Shown here piece after piece: positions 54,166-62,879 of a DNA stretch of 64,000 nt. Source of the stretch: Pratylenchus scribneri (taxonomy: Eukaryota > Nematoda > Chromadorea > Rhabditida > Pratylenchidae); contig JAQSEB010000023.1 of the NCBI GenBank assembly GCA_030063045.1, positions 4,154,001-4,218,000 on the forward strand. The letters run 5' to 3'. Position numbers and translations under genes: made by a program. How positions within the stretch are numbered: position 1 is the stretch's first letter; the number at the start of each line of letters is the position of its first letter. A model generated the notes under the pieces. The model was given only the letters and a program-made list of their open reading frames with translations, ran no database searches and was not told the origin of the DNA.

Positions 54166-54420
54166 TCACTGCTGTCGTCCGCCTTGTTGATCACGATTCT
54201 GATTGTGACGTGCACGCCAACGGGCCATCGCTTGGCGATGTTGTTCTCGCACTCGATCTAGGGCAGCCTCACGTTCTTCCACATCAATCTGGCGCCGCAT
54301 CAATTCTTCTTCTAATTGACGACGATTTTCTTGGGATTCACGAATCCATTCTTGTTGACGGCGAAGACGTTCCTCCACACGTTGAATAAGTTCTCGGTGT
54401 CTACGTAGTTCCTCCGACAT
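54166..54420 (-). CDS. Arg/Glu-rich small coiled-coil protein, paralogue B, 84 aa
   Basis: A single exon of 84 residues starting MSEELRRHREL, a nearly pure Arg/Glu/Gln coiled coil, ending ARWRARHNQNRDQQGGRQQ. The tail matches paralogue A almost residue for residue while the N-terminal halves differ. A TCCCTTTCAG acceptor lies about 20 bases upstream of the ATG, in the same place as in paralogue A, which suggests a conserved 5' UTR intron or trans-splice site. Highly basic C-terminus suggests nucleic-acid or chromatin contact; that is inference. Family unknown. Confidence 0.65.
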   Translation of the reverse strand: MSEELRRHRELIQRVEERLRRQQEWIRESQENRRQLEEELMRRQIDVEEREAALDRVREQHRQAMARWRARHNQNRDQQGGRQQ

Positions 54421-54738
54421 TTCTGGTTTACAATTTTAAGCTGAAAGGGATCAGAATCAGAGGTTCAATTTGTATAAAATATAAATCTGTTATTAAGCAA
54501 TAGAAAATAAAAAGAAATGAGGAATTTGAATGTATGGGAAAGGTACCCTATTGGAATTGAAATGGATGGATGAATGAAGGAGGCATAGGCATAGTTTCAT
54601 TTTTAACAAGCCACCGGTTTCGGTTGTTTAGGTCAACAAGAACAATAGGGGAAAGGATATGGAATATGGCTGAAAATTTTTTCATTTTTGCTTTAATTTT
54701 TGGTGATGAAAAACGAAACGAAAAACCTATTTGGATAA
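54421..54738. other. Flank of paralogue B up to the LTR element
   Basis: AT-rich DNA between paralogue B and the target duplication of the LTR element. It holds a ccaccggtttcggttgttta stretch similar to one near 52920. No gene was recognised. Confidence 0.35.
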
Positions 54739-54742
54739 AATG
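54739..54742. repeat. Target-site duplication, left copy (aatg)
   Basis: The bases aatg directly outside the left LTR are repeated as aatg at 62880..62883 directly outside the right LTR. A 4-bp duplication is the size expected for several LTR-retroelement integrases. Four bases could match by chance, so this supports but does not prove the element ends. Confidence 0.6.
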
Positions 54743-55126
54743 AGTGAGGGAGGTGTGATGGGCCGAGGAGTCACCGTTGATGGATCGAATTTGGGGGAAT
54801 GGAAAAGGGAGAATTGGGGAAAGGGAGAAGCGACGAACGGCACAAAGACATCGAAGACTTGACTTTGGAGTCGAATGAGAATCAGGCCAAATATTCCCGC
54901 CCAAAGTGTACAAGTTCAATTAGAATAAATTCATTTATTGTGCTCATTGAAATGTCATAAAATGGAAATGATGAACGGTCGCTCCCCCCAAGGAGAAGAG
55001 CTCAAGCCTTTAAATAGCATAGTGATGATGGGGAATGGGGGTGTGTCTTTATAAATATCAATCACAAATCACAGAAAATAAATAAATATTTAAATAATTA
55101 AACCAGTGAAAAGCGAGACTCTTACA
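54743..55126 (-). repeat. 3' LTR (element orientation), 384 bp
   Basis: Direct copy of 62496..62879; by eye the only difference is a C/T at the cttga[c/t]tttgg position. In element orientation it begins TGTAAGAGTC and ends CCCTCACT. It contains a TTTATAAAGACAC-like TATA region and, in element orientation, AATAAA-like signals. Confidence 0.95.
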
Positions 55127-55140
55127 CCTCCCCCCTTTCC
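55127..55140 (-). other. Polypurine tract of the LTR element
   Basis: In element orientation GGAAAGGGGGGAGG lies directly against the first base of the 3' LTR (TGTAAG). This is the expected place and composition for the plus-strand primer of reverse transcription. Confidence 0.85.
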
Positions 55141-55447
55141 AAAACATCGTCCCCGATGGACTTTTTATTTTTTTTTTAATTCCATTTATTTATTCAAATA
55201 TGCTTTATTGTTTTAAAATGGTCAAATAATTTAATTTCAATATTCGCTCGAAAGCGATGGTCTCCTCTGATGAAATGTAGGTTCGCCTGCCCATACACTT
55301 TCAGCTGGAGTAAATTTAATAATTATATATTCTGCTCGAAAGCACTTCAAGGAGAATTTTGGAAACAAACATATTTGAATACTCAATTTTGACTAAAAAT
55401 TACTATTTTTGACTAGAATTTCCCCTCAAAAAAATTAATCTCGCTCT

Positions 55448-56389
55448 TCATCGATGGCTTTGACAAAATTTAGCGATATGTCCAGTTTGTCCACATTTGA
55501 AGCAGGCTCCACTTCCTCTACTTCTGATTCTTCGTTGATGTTCATCAGCATTCTCCGCCCCTCCTGGCTGCCTGTATGGATGATTGCTTTGCATTGATGG
55601 ACCAGCAGCAGGCCAAATTTGCCCCTGAGGATGAAATTGTTGAGGAGGCGGTGGTGGCGGTGGAGCAGCCAACTGAAATTGGGATTGGGTTGGGGGAAGC
55701 CTTGGCCAATTTTGCATGTCTCCTCCTGGACCAAAATTTGGTTGAGGTGCCATTGGTGGTGGTGGTGCCATTTGCCAATTTTGATTGTAGAAGACTCGTG
55801 GAGTGGGAAATTGGGGATGGGAAACTTGCCTTTGAGGTGCCATTCGTTGGTAAAATTCCAACGACATTGCTGACATGCCATTGGGACCAACCAGCCGACC
55901 ATTCCTGTAGCTGCTCATTGGATGGCCCATCAAATCAACATAATCCGGTCCCACTACCTCCGTCAAAGTCATCGCCTCCTTAATTATTTTTTTCCAAATT
56001 CCCTCTTCACTCCCTAAAAGGACCAAATCTCCAATAACAATAAGTCCCTCCTTTGCACGAGAAATGGCCACATTGACCCGCTCTGGGTCATTCCAGAATT
56101 TACCTCCACCTTTGCCATTTTCCCCGGCACAGGTCGTGACCACTAAAACAATATCGGCTTCATGGCCTTGGCACTCATCCGAAGTGGTTACCAAAACTTT
56201 TTCAAACCCACCCCTTTTACATTCCCTTCCTAATTCCGAGGCTTGAGCCGAATAAAGACACACAATTCTTACAGATTTATTGTTCGAAAGGGCCGGGATT
56301 AAAAGGCTCAAAAGCTGCATGGTCATCCAAGTTTGTCCATTATTGACCATTGAAAAAGAGGTTTCTTCTTTTTGTGATTCCCCCGACAT
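55448..56389 (-). CDS. Helicase C-terminal part (motifs V and VI) with Pro-rich linker and CCHC zinc knuckle
   Basis: A 313-codon open frame, shifted by one base relative to the upstream helicase frame; the two overlap at 56340..56389 around a run of five G. Residues 70-80 hold helicase motif V (ECQGHEADIV) and residues 103-121 motif VI (ERVNVAISRAKEGLIVIGD), the end of the RecA2 domain. After that comes a linker rich in Pro, Gln, Met and Asn, then a perfect retroviral-type zinc knuckle C-x2-C-x4-H-x4-C (CFKCGQTGHIAKFC, residues 296-309) and the stop. A Gag-type knuckle at the end of a UPF1-like helicase is unusual and could tether the helicase to the element RNA. Whether the two frames are joined by programmed frameshifting or separated by a mutation or sequencing indel cannot be told here. 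Confidence 0.85.
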   Translation of the reverse strand: MSGESQKEETSFSMVNNGQTWMTMQLLSLLIPALSNNKSVRIVCLYSAQASELGRECKRGGFEKVLVTTSDECQGHEADIVLVVTTCAGENGKGGGKFWNDPERVNVAISRAKEGLIVIGDLVLLGSEEGIWKKIIKEAMTLTEVVGPDYVDLMGHPMSSYRNGRLVGPNGMSAMSLEFYQRMAPQRQVSHPQFPTPRVFYNQNWQMAPPPPMAPQPNFGPGGDMQNWPRLPPTQSQFQLAAPPPPPPPQQFHPQGQIWPAAGPSMQSNHPYRQPGGAENADEHQRRIRSRGSGACFKCGQTGHIAKFCQSHR

Positions 56390-58814
56390 ATGAATAAAAA
56401 TTAAGAGGGGATTCTGCCATTGGCAATTTTATATTGGTCAATCCAGTCAATCCATTTCTTTGAGCTGGTTCTAAACCTGCTTCTAATACTTGATTTGGGC
56501 GGTAAGCGCCCGCTTCTACTATTTTGACAATGTGTGGATGAGATCGGAAACTGGTTGTTAAAAGCGTGTGGTCCACCCCTACACTGGCTAATAAATTATA
56601 GATAATTGTGTCGAGTCCTTTGTCTTCTCTGACGGCCTCCGGAATACTCTGCATGTTTACCTTTAATTGTTTTGGGTCCCTGGTTATTAACACCTTTTTA
56701 AGAAAATTAAATTTGGAAATGATTGCTATGGTCTGAGAGAATGGAACCTGTCCGGCTTCATCTATTATTAATTGGGTTGCTCCCCCAAAGAGGTTACCCA
56801 GCTGTTCGGCAAACCCTAAAGTTGCAAAGAATATCCTTCTTTTTTCAAACTCGGCCAATAAAGCGGCCATTTTTCCCTCCTCTGCTTGTTTGGGATTGGA
56901 CTTGCACAAGTCCACATATTTTTTTACCTTTTTCTGTTCTTTCCTACCCATTTTATTTAAAATTTCCGGCACGCTAATCGCGCTGGCTAGGCAATGTTGG
57001 GATATTTTTGAAATATGTTCCGCATAGCGGCTCTTCCCATTTCCACTAAATAAGGCCAACATTTTTATATTTAATCCTTCAATTTTTAACGCTTCCTCCA
57101 TTTCTTCCACCATTTTGACCACGGCTATGTTTAAGGGTGCTAACCCTACAGCATTTTCATCATTTTTCAAAATTGCCGCCATTATGGATACGGCGGTTAG
57201 GGTTTTACCCGTTCCCGGTGGTGAATTCATAAACACCGCTCTGGGTATTGGGTCCATCATTAATTGGGCAGTCTTTACTTGCTCTCCTTTAAGTCTTTCT
57301 AATGCTTTATACTGGATTGGATGCTCGAGAGCAATGGGAAGAGATTTACCTCCCCTACCCAATAAAATATTTATTATTCTTCCTAATGCCGATGGGCATT
57401 TTTCGGCAATTTCTGAGAAATGGTTTTGGCCAAATAAATCAATTCTTTTCTTTAGTGCCATCGTGGACCCAATTGGATAAAGTTCTACATCAAAACCGTT
57501 TCTAATTGCTTCCCAATCCGGCTCTACATCGTAGTTCCTGGCTTCTTGTATGCTCAGGACCACTGTTCCAACCACCAAAAACCCATTATCTACTAATCTT
57601 CTTTCAATAGCTTTGAGGAAACCTACTCCACAAAATTTTACATCACCTGGAAGTTTGGCGTGAATGGCAACATCCTCTTCCCAGATGTCGCAGAAATTTA
57701 CTAATTGTGTTTTCGATTCCAAAAAGTATTCAAATTTGAAATTACAAATCTTATCATTCGAAAATATTGGAATTGGCCGAACTATTATGGTAAATTTGTC
57801 TATTAAATCTTGCACAGCATGAAGTTGAGTGGCTATTGAAGCGGAAATCACTAATTCACCGAATTGAATGTCTTCTTTTGTTTGATTTTGCCTGAATGGA
57901 AACACGAATTTTTGTGCCACTTCCTCAACCCCTACAATCACCCATGGATTATGGGCTCTTTTTTCATTGCCTACATAAAAGGGTGTTTTTTCGGGCAATA
58001 CATAGCTAACACCCACTTTCCAATCAGAAGGCCTTGTGATTTGGGTGGCCAAAACATTTACAATATTTCCTATTTTCAGTCTATTTTCATTTTCTACAAA
58101 TAATTGCCTTTTATAGGCTCTTGCGAAAAAGTCCAATGGAGGTGTTGACAAAACTAATTGTTTAAAGTTTTTGGTTTTTGAGTCCCGATTTATATCTGCA
58201 ATAATGGCTACAAATTTCTGAGGTTTTGGCTTAAAATAATCAGCAATTACGGTAGCATTTCCCTGGGCATTAATGTTACCCAAATGGATCCAAGGATGCT
58301 CACCTGGTCGGCATTTGCTTTGATCACAATGAAGAGACAAATTTTTATATTTTCCCCATTCAAAACTTTTAATTTGCACATAATCGCCTATTTGGGGATT
58401 TTCTTTTACCCCTAAATTCTCCAACATTTTGTCCTCCAAACTTAAAAAGTAGGGCCAATCAAAGGGAAAACCATGGGTTTTAACAAGGACAATCTTATCA
58501 CTCCTTGTTGTTTGGGAGACCATGTATTCCACTGGATCATCCTTAGAGGGTTTTTTCGTGATTGATGGCTCGAGAGCCGAGGGATTATTTTCATATTCCC
58601 CTAATTCATCCACCTCATCCATTTCCATTTCTGCATCGTCCATTTGTTCATCCTCCAATTGTTCATCCGCCAACGGCATTTCCTCCACATTTTCCACTGA
58701 CAAAGTCGCCAATTCATTGGGCAATTGGTGTGCACTTGGAGCAGCCATTTCCGAAGTCGTTCCTGTCTCCTCCTGTCCAAATTGATCCCGGAGTTCCATC
58801 AAGATCTCTCCCAT
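56340..58814 (-). CDS. UPF1/MOV10-like superfamily 1 helicase, N-terminal and RecA1 part, 824 codons
   Basis: One uninterrupted 824-codon frame, intronless in a genome where neighbouring genes are cut every 100-350 bp. Residues 20-100 are acidic and disordered; 105-500 form a large N-terminal region of unknown fold; then SF1 motifs: Walker A PPGTGKT (532-538), motif Ia LAPLNIAV, motif II DEAGQ (685-689), motif III RDPKQL (712-717), motif IV-type SFRSHP (755-760). Motif III has Arg in place of the usual Gly before Asp. The order and the DEAGQ/SFRSHP wording place it in the UPF1-like group that includes MOV10 and nematode ERI-6/7 type proteins, which act on RNA and in small-RNA pathways. The ATG at 58812..58814 overlaps the end of the envelope-like ORF by 16 bases. 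Motifs V and VI are in the next frame downstream. Confidence 0.9.
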   Translation of the reverse strand: MGEILMELRDQFGQEETGTTSEMAAPSAHQLPNELATLSVENVEEMPLADEQLEDEQMDDAEMEMDEVDELGEYENNPSALEPSITKKPSKDDPVEYMVSQTTRSDKIVLVKTHGFPFDWPYFLSLEDKMLENLGVKENPQIGDYVQIKSFEWGKYKNLSLHCDQSKCRPGEHPWIHLGNINAQGNATVIADYFKPKPQKFVAIIADINRDSKTKNFKQLVLSTPPLDFFARAYKRQLFVENENRLKIGNIVNVLATQITRPSDWKVGVSYVLPEKTPFYVGNEKRAHNPWVIVGVEEVAQKFVFPFRQNQTKEDIQFGELVISASIATQLHAVQDLIDKFTIIVRPIPIFSNDKICNFKFEYFLESKTQLVNFCDIWEEDVAIHAKLPGDVKFCGVGFLKAIERRLVDNGFLVVGTVVLSIQEARNYDVEPDWEAIRNGFDVELYPIGSTMALKKRIDLFGQNHFSEIAEKCPSALGRIINILLGRGGKSLPIALEHPIQYKALERLKGEQVKTAQLMMDPIPRAVFMNSPPGTGKTLTAVSIMAAILKNDENAVGLAPLNIAVVKMVEEMEEALKIEGLNIKMLALFSGNGKSRYAEHISKISQHCLASAISVPEILNKMGRKEQKKVKKYVDLCKSNPKQAEEGKMAALLAEFEKRRIFFATLGFAEQLGNLFGGATQLIIDEAGQVPFSQTIAIISKFNFLKKVLITRDPKQLKVNMQSIPEAVREDKGLDTIIYNLLASVGVDHTLLTTSFRSHPHIVKIVEAGAYRPNQVLEAGLEPAQRNGLTGLTNIKLPMAESPLNFYSYVGGITKRRNLFFNGQ

Positions 58815-60196
58815 CTTGTTGTTTCCAAGCGGTCCAAAATTGCCTGATTCATTGAAAATGAGAGCATTTCCCCTAATTCGGTGTCCAAATATATCAATTG
58901 GGCTGCTAATTGTGAAGAAGTAACCAACGAGTCAATCCCCCTTCTTGACCTTTTTCTCCTATTTTGCCTAGGCTTATTATTCAAATTTTCAACAGCAAAG
59001 CCTTGATCCGAAAGGATCAATTCATTTCCACAATTATTAACTTTTGAGGAGTTTGACGAAAATGTTAACATAAACCTTTTTTCATCTGAGAGCCAGGCAG
59101 TTCCCAACATTCTGCCTTTCCAAATTCCAATTTGCCTAAATTCACAGTTTTTCACTCCATCCGTTTTCCATTGAATCAAAGTATTGTCTTCAAGCCGACA
59201 GCTTCCTTCTTCAAATTTGCATTGGCCAGTTTCGCCCAAATGACTGTGAATGGCGGGATTCCCAAATTTTGTCATAATTTTGGTTTTGAAAAGATAGCAA
59301 TTATCACTCTTTTCCTTTTTCCAATTAAAAGTACCAATAAGCCAACGCCTGGGGGAACGATCAATCTCCAAATCTGTATGGAAAAGACCAGACTCATTTA
59401 TTAATTTGCCTAGAGAACACTCTCCTTCATTTATCATTTGCTGACATTCATTGTGGTTGATTGGCAAATTTTCAGGGTCCAAACATTGTTCAACTGGGAC
59501 CCCACTTAAAGCAGTATATTTCCTTAAGCCTTTCCTAACTTTCCTACATGCCCAAGCATCCATTTCACGTTCAAATATATTCGGGGTGTAAAGCACGAGT
59601 GCTTCTGGTATTGGAGAATGAGTATAATTAAGATTAATTTTTGAACAATTTGCAATTTCTGGCAACTTCCAAACCGTCCCTTCTTTCTGAGTTTGGCAAA
59701 TCATTGGGTTGTTAGGTAAGCCAAATGCTGCTGAGCAAGGGGTTAAGCCAAATAAGAAAATCATTATTAAAAGCAAATGATTGGCTAAAGTCAATTTTGG
59801 ACCAATTCCAGAACTTTCCCAATTTGAAGTCTTCTTCGGAGCTTCATTTTTTACCTTTTCAATTTCCAACTTGAGTGTATTTTTTTTCACATTTCGCCTA
59901 ATCATTTTATCATCATTTTCAACCTTACTAATTGCATTCATCGTTCCTGTCCGGTTATTCGGGATTTCTTGACTCGAAAGTCGGTTATTTTGCAAGCTCA
60001 TATTCGCTATTGCTTTCACCAATTCATTGGCATCAATATTTAGTGATGTTCCGGGAGGATTTTGTAAACTATTTAAAGGTGCCGTGGAATAATTATCCTG
60101 TCTTTGATATTGGTTTCCAGATTGATTTCCTCCATCAAATTCCTTTTTCCTTTGGAAGCAATTCATTGCTGTGTGGCCTTCCCACAAAAAGTACAA
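58799..60196 (-). CDS. Envelope-like glycoprotein, surface part only, preceded by Gag tail
   Basis: A 465-codon frame overlapping the end of gag by 34 bases. The first 20 or so residues contain the second half of the Gag zinc knuckle (GHTAMNC) and there is a polar Gln/Asn-rich linker to about 130. A hydrophobic signal-like segment at 137-157 (LLLIMIFLFGLTPCSA) starts a Cys-rich ectodomain with several N-glycosylation sites (NCS, NYT, NES, NSS). A furin-type polybasic site lies at 413-419 (RRKRSRR). Only 46 residues follow, with no membrane span, so the fusion/anchor subunit is missing. I cannot assign the glycoprotein class. The frame joins gag directly to envelope, where pol would normally lie between them. 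Confidence 0.75.
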   Translation of the reverse strand: MYFLWEGHTAMNCFQRKKEFDGGNQSGNQYQRQDNYSTAPLNSLQNPPGTSLNIDANELVKAIANMSLQNNRLSSQEIPNNRTGTMNAISKVENDDKMIRRNVKKNTLKLEIEKVKNEAPKKTSNWESSGIGPKLTLANHLLLIMIFLFGLTPCSAAFGLPNNPMICQTQKEGTVWKLPEIANCSKINLNYTHSPIPEALVLYTPNIFEREMDAWACRKVRKGLRKYTALSGVPVEQCLDPENLPINHNECQQMINEGECSLGKLINESGLFHTDLEIDRSPRRWLIGTFNWKKEKSDNCYLFKTKIMTKFGNPAIHSHLGETGQCKFEEGSCRLEDNTLIQWKTDGVKNCEFRQIGIWKGRMLGTAWLSDEKRFMLTFSSNSSKVNNCGNELILSDQGFAVENLNNKPRQNRRKRSRRGIDSLVTSSQLAAQLIYLDTELGEMLSFSMNQAILDRLETTRWERS

Positions 60197-60771
60197 TTTG
60201 GTCTATTTGACCAATTTCGATCATTAATCCGTCTCTGGTTTTGCGGACGATTAAATGGTCTCGATTGGTTCCTATTTCTATTTTTCCAATTGGTGCCTTT
60301 GGAATTATTCCTAACCGGGTTGAATCTCACCGCTCTTTTCAACTCATTCTGGTATCGACCTTGGGGATAATCAGAAGGAGGGGGAGTTTGGGCTCTATAT
60401 GAGGAACTTGATTGTTGGTAGTAATTGCTTGCTTCCGGCACATTATTTTGGGTGTTAATGGCCTGAACTGCCTGTGGAATTATGCCTAGATTCCCTTTTT
60501 CAGAGTCCAAGAGGGCTTCCAATTCCTCAGCTTGTGCCATAACCATATCAAGATTTTTGGTTTTTGAAAGCCCAACCAACTTTATTAAAAACCCGATATT
60601 CGGCCTTATTCTTTCCAAGAGTTCTTCGCAGATTTTCTCCTTCATTTGGGGTTCATTCATGGTGGAGTTAACTATTTCAACCAGAGGACTTAATCTTTGA
60701 AGGAATTGGGAAACAGTTTCGCCCTCTTTTTGTTTGCACATTCCCAGTGTTCTTTTTGCTAGTTCCCTTTT
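60163..60771 (-). pseudogene. gag, C-terminal capsid and nucleocapsid part
   Basis: Continues in the same frame directly after the TAG at 60774..60772. It contains the capsid C-terminal part with a major-homology-like stretch (EGETVSQFLQRLSPLVE) and a Gln/Asn/Arg-rich nucleocapsid with RNRNQSRPFNRPQNQRR, then the first half of a zinc knuckle (NCTFCG) before a stop. The rest of the knuckle (GHTAMNC) is in the overlapping frame of the envelope-like ORF. The spacing across the two frames would be C-x2-C-x3-H-x4-C, one residue short of standard, which suggests a small deletion. Confidence 0.8.
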
Positions 60772-61488
60772 CTAGGGAGAATCGAGCTTTTCCCGCAATG
60801 CTTTTATCGCATTTTTTACTGTGTTCAATTGGGCTTGAGGGAATCCCTTAAAAAGCTTACGAGGAACATCAACCAGTGCCAATTTTAATCTAGCAACTTT
60901 TTCTTCCTCATCCCAATTTCTGCCCATGGCATCCACATAATCTACAAACTTTTCAACCCATTTATCAAATGCAATAACAGATTCTTCCCCAAACGGCTCC
61001 AAATTGCCGGTTTTGGCAGTCAAAGAAAAGAGACCAAAAGCATCCATTCCATCGTCAATAAAATTGTCTTCATTATTGGTTCGGTTATGATTTTCGGGAT
61101 TTTCCTCCTCGAAAGGGGGTGGTTGATTATGATTTCCCATATTTTCCATATTATTAAAATCAATCATATTCCTTCGGGGATTTCCTTGAGTTCTAACTTT
61201 CCATTGGGTTAGTTCATCAACCCTCTCCCCTAATTGGTTCATTTGGATTTGAAGAGTTTCGATGTTCATATTGGTGTCCTTAGCTATTTTGTTGATTTGA
61301 TCAGCATTCTGGAAAACCCATTTTTTGAGTTGCCTATTGCAACGATTTACACCATCTTCCAATCTTCCAACATCAAGATATGCTCTTTCTACATCAACCA
61401 ATTTTAGACCACTTTTTCCAAGCCAAAAATTTCGATCAATTGCAACTATTTGAAGATCATTTTGAAGATCGTCTTCTATTCTGGATTG
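60772..61488 (-). pseudogene. gag, N-terminal matrix/capsid part, ends at in-frame TAG
   Basis: Open frame from after a stop at 61489..61491 down to TAG at 60774..60772. It begins with a helical part, has a coiled coil (INKIAKDTNMNIETLQIQMN), an Asn/Pro/Glu-rich linker, and the N-terminal capsid helices of LTR-element Gag (FDKWVEKFVDYVDAMGRNW, LALVDVPRKLFKGFP). There is no good ATG near the start of the frame, so translation may begin at an internal Met or a spliced leader. The TAG falls inside the capsid, which is not where retroelements normally use readthrough, so a nonsense mutation is most likely. Confidence 0.8.
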
Positions 61489-61491
61489 TTA

Positions 61492-62495
61492 GCTCGAAAG
61501 CCAATAAAAAGATTTGTCCACCTCTTTTCTGCTCCGAGGTTGAAGCACCACAACAGCCAAAAAGGGGTGAAGACAGGCAATGAACAATGAACGCTGTTTT
61601 GTTTGTTTGGTTGTACGATTTGAGAATTGAGTTTGTAAAATTTGAAGCTTAAAAAAATGAAAAATTATTGTACAATTTGGTGCCCCAACAATAAATGGAA
61701 AATGATGGGAAATGGGCAAAAGTAAGATAAAAATGCCTAGGGGAGGAAGGTTGAATCAGCCGCCGACAAATGAAAATGAAGAAAATGTGTGAAAGCCGTC
61801 GGGAATATAAAGCGGCGATCCGACGATCAAGAATGAAAGGGGCGTCGAGAATACGAAGGGCGGATGATTCCTCTTGACAGCATTTATTTTCCCATCCTTT
61901 TTACGATTTTATGTCCGATCATTCCTGGGAAGTCATTAGCCACTTAAGGATGGAGGAAACCTTTCCGTTTTCCCACCATTAATAGTTTTATTCCTCAGCC
62001 TATTAGATTTATCTTTGAAAACAATTTGGAATGTCGGGAAAATATTGGGTGGCTGAAATGGACTTTGTGGACTCTGTCCTTATCCTTTTTGCTTTTATTG
62101 GAATTGAAATGAAAAGAAATTGCCTAACTCTGAACTTTTGAAATGAATTGGATTTGGGCCTATCTTTGGGAAAAATAATTTTAAATTGGTCCACTTTGGT
62201 TTATTCATGAATCGTTATGAATCTCTTTTTTTTGAGTGATTGATTTGAAATGAATTTCCTCTCAGGCAATTATTTTGACAAAATTTTACTCAATGTTTCT
62301 GCAATCATTGGGCTTGATTTTATTCAATTAAGCGCTATTTATTCAAAAATTTTGGATCCGAGATTGTGTCCCTCGAAAGGAACGGAAGCTTCCTGACAAT
62401 GATAAGCCGGCATTTTATTTTACAATCCCCAAAAACTCATCCTTTCCATTGTATTTCGGCTGCCACTTCTGGAGTAGCAACCATTCGGTGCTACC
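61492..62495 (-). other. Leader of the LTR element with primer-binding-site candidate
   Basis: About 1 kb between the 5' LTR and gag. Directly after the LTR, in element orientation, the sequence runs TGGTAGCACCGAATGG (the T is the last LTR base), which has the TGG start expected of a tRNA primer-binding site; I could not name the tRNA. The rest holds no coding evidence and probably includes packaging signals and a splice donor for the downstream ORFs. No pol-like translation was found in any frame. Confidence 0.6.
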
Positions 62496-62879
62496 AGTGA
62501 GGGAGGTGTGATGGGCCGAGGAGTCACCGTTGATGGATCGAATTTGGGGGAATGGAAAAGGGAGAATTGGGGAAAGGGAGAAGCGACGAACGGCACAAAG
62601 ACATCGAAGACTTGATTTTGGAGTCGAATGAGAATCAGGCCAAATATTCCCGCCCAAAGTGTACAAGTTCAATTAGAATAAATTCATTTATTGTGCTCAT
62701 TGAAATGTCATAAAATGGAAATGATGAACGGTCGCTCCCCCCAAGGAGAAGAGCTCAAGCCTTTAAATAGCATAGTGATGATGGGGAATGGGGGTGTGTC
62801 TTTATAAATATCAATCACAAATCACAGAAAATAAATAAATATTTAAATAATTAAACCAGTGAAAAGCGAGACTCTTACA
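62496..62879 (-). repeat. 5' LTR (element orientation), 384 bp
   Basis: Direct repeat of 54743..55126, same length, one difference seen. In element orientation it starts TGTAAGAGTC and should carry the promoter of the element. Confidence 0.95.

Larger units (their letters stand above)
54743..62879 (-). mobile_element. LTR retroelement carrying gag, envelope-like and SF1 helicase ORFs but no recognisable pol
   Basis: An 8.1-kb element read on the minus strand. It is bounded by two direct 384-bp LTRs (62496..62879 as 5' LTR, 54743..55126 as 3' LTR) that start TGTAAGAG in element orientation. A 4-bp duplication (aatg on the plus strand, 54739..54742 and 62880..62883) flanks it, a TGG-starting primer-site candidate follows the 5' LTR, and a polypurine tract precedes the 3' LTR. 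The interior reads: leader of about 1 kb, gag (61488..60163, one in-frame TAG), envelope-like ORF (60196..58799), helicase (58814..56340 continuing in another frame in 56389..55448). Nothing between the LTRs resembles protease, reverse transcriptase, RNase H or integrase, so the copy is non-autonomous and must borrow these. Gag and envelope suggest a Metaviridae or Bel/Pao-like parent; which one is undetermined. Confidence 0.9.

Noticed and set aside
54548..54919. Open frame starting in the LTR (also at 62415-62672)
   Set aside because: Both copies are the LTR itself translated; the frame changes at the LTR boundary, so it is not a gene.
56340..58814. Helicase as an independent host gene
   Set aside because: It lies between matching LTRs, has no introns unlike all neighbours, overlaps the envelope-like ORF and ends with a Gag-type knuckle, so it belongs to the element in this copy.
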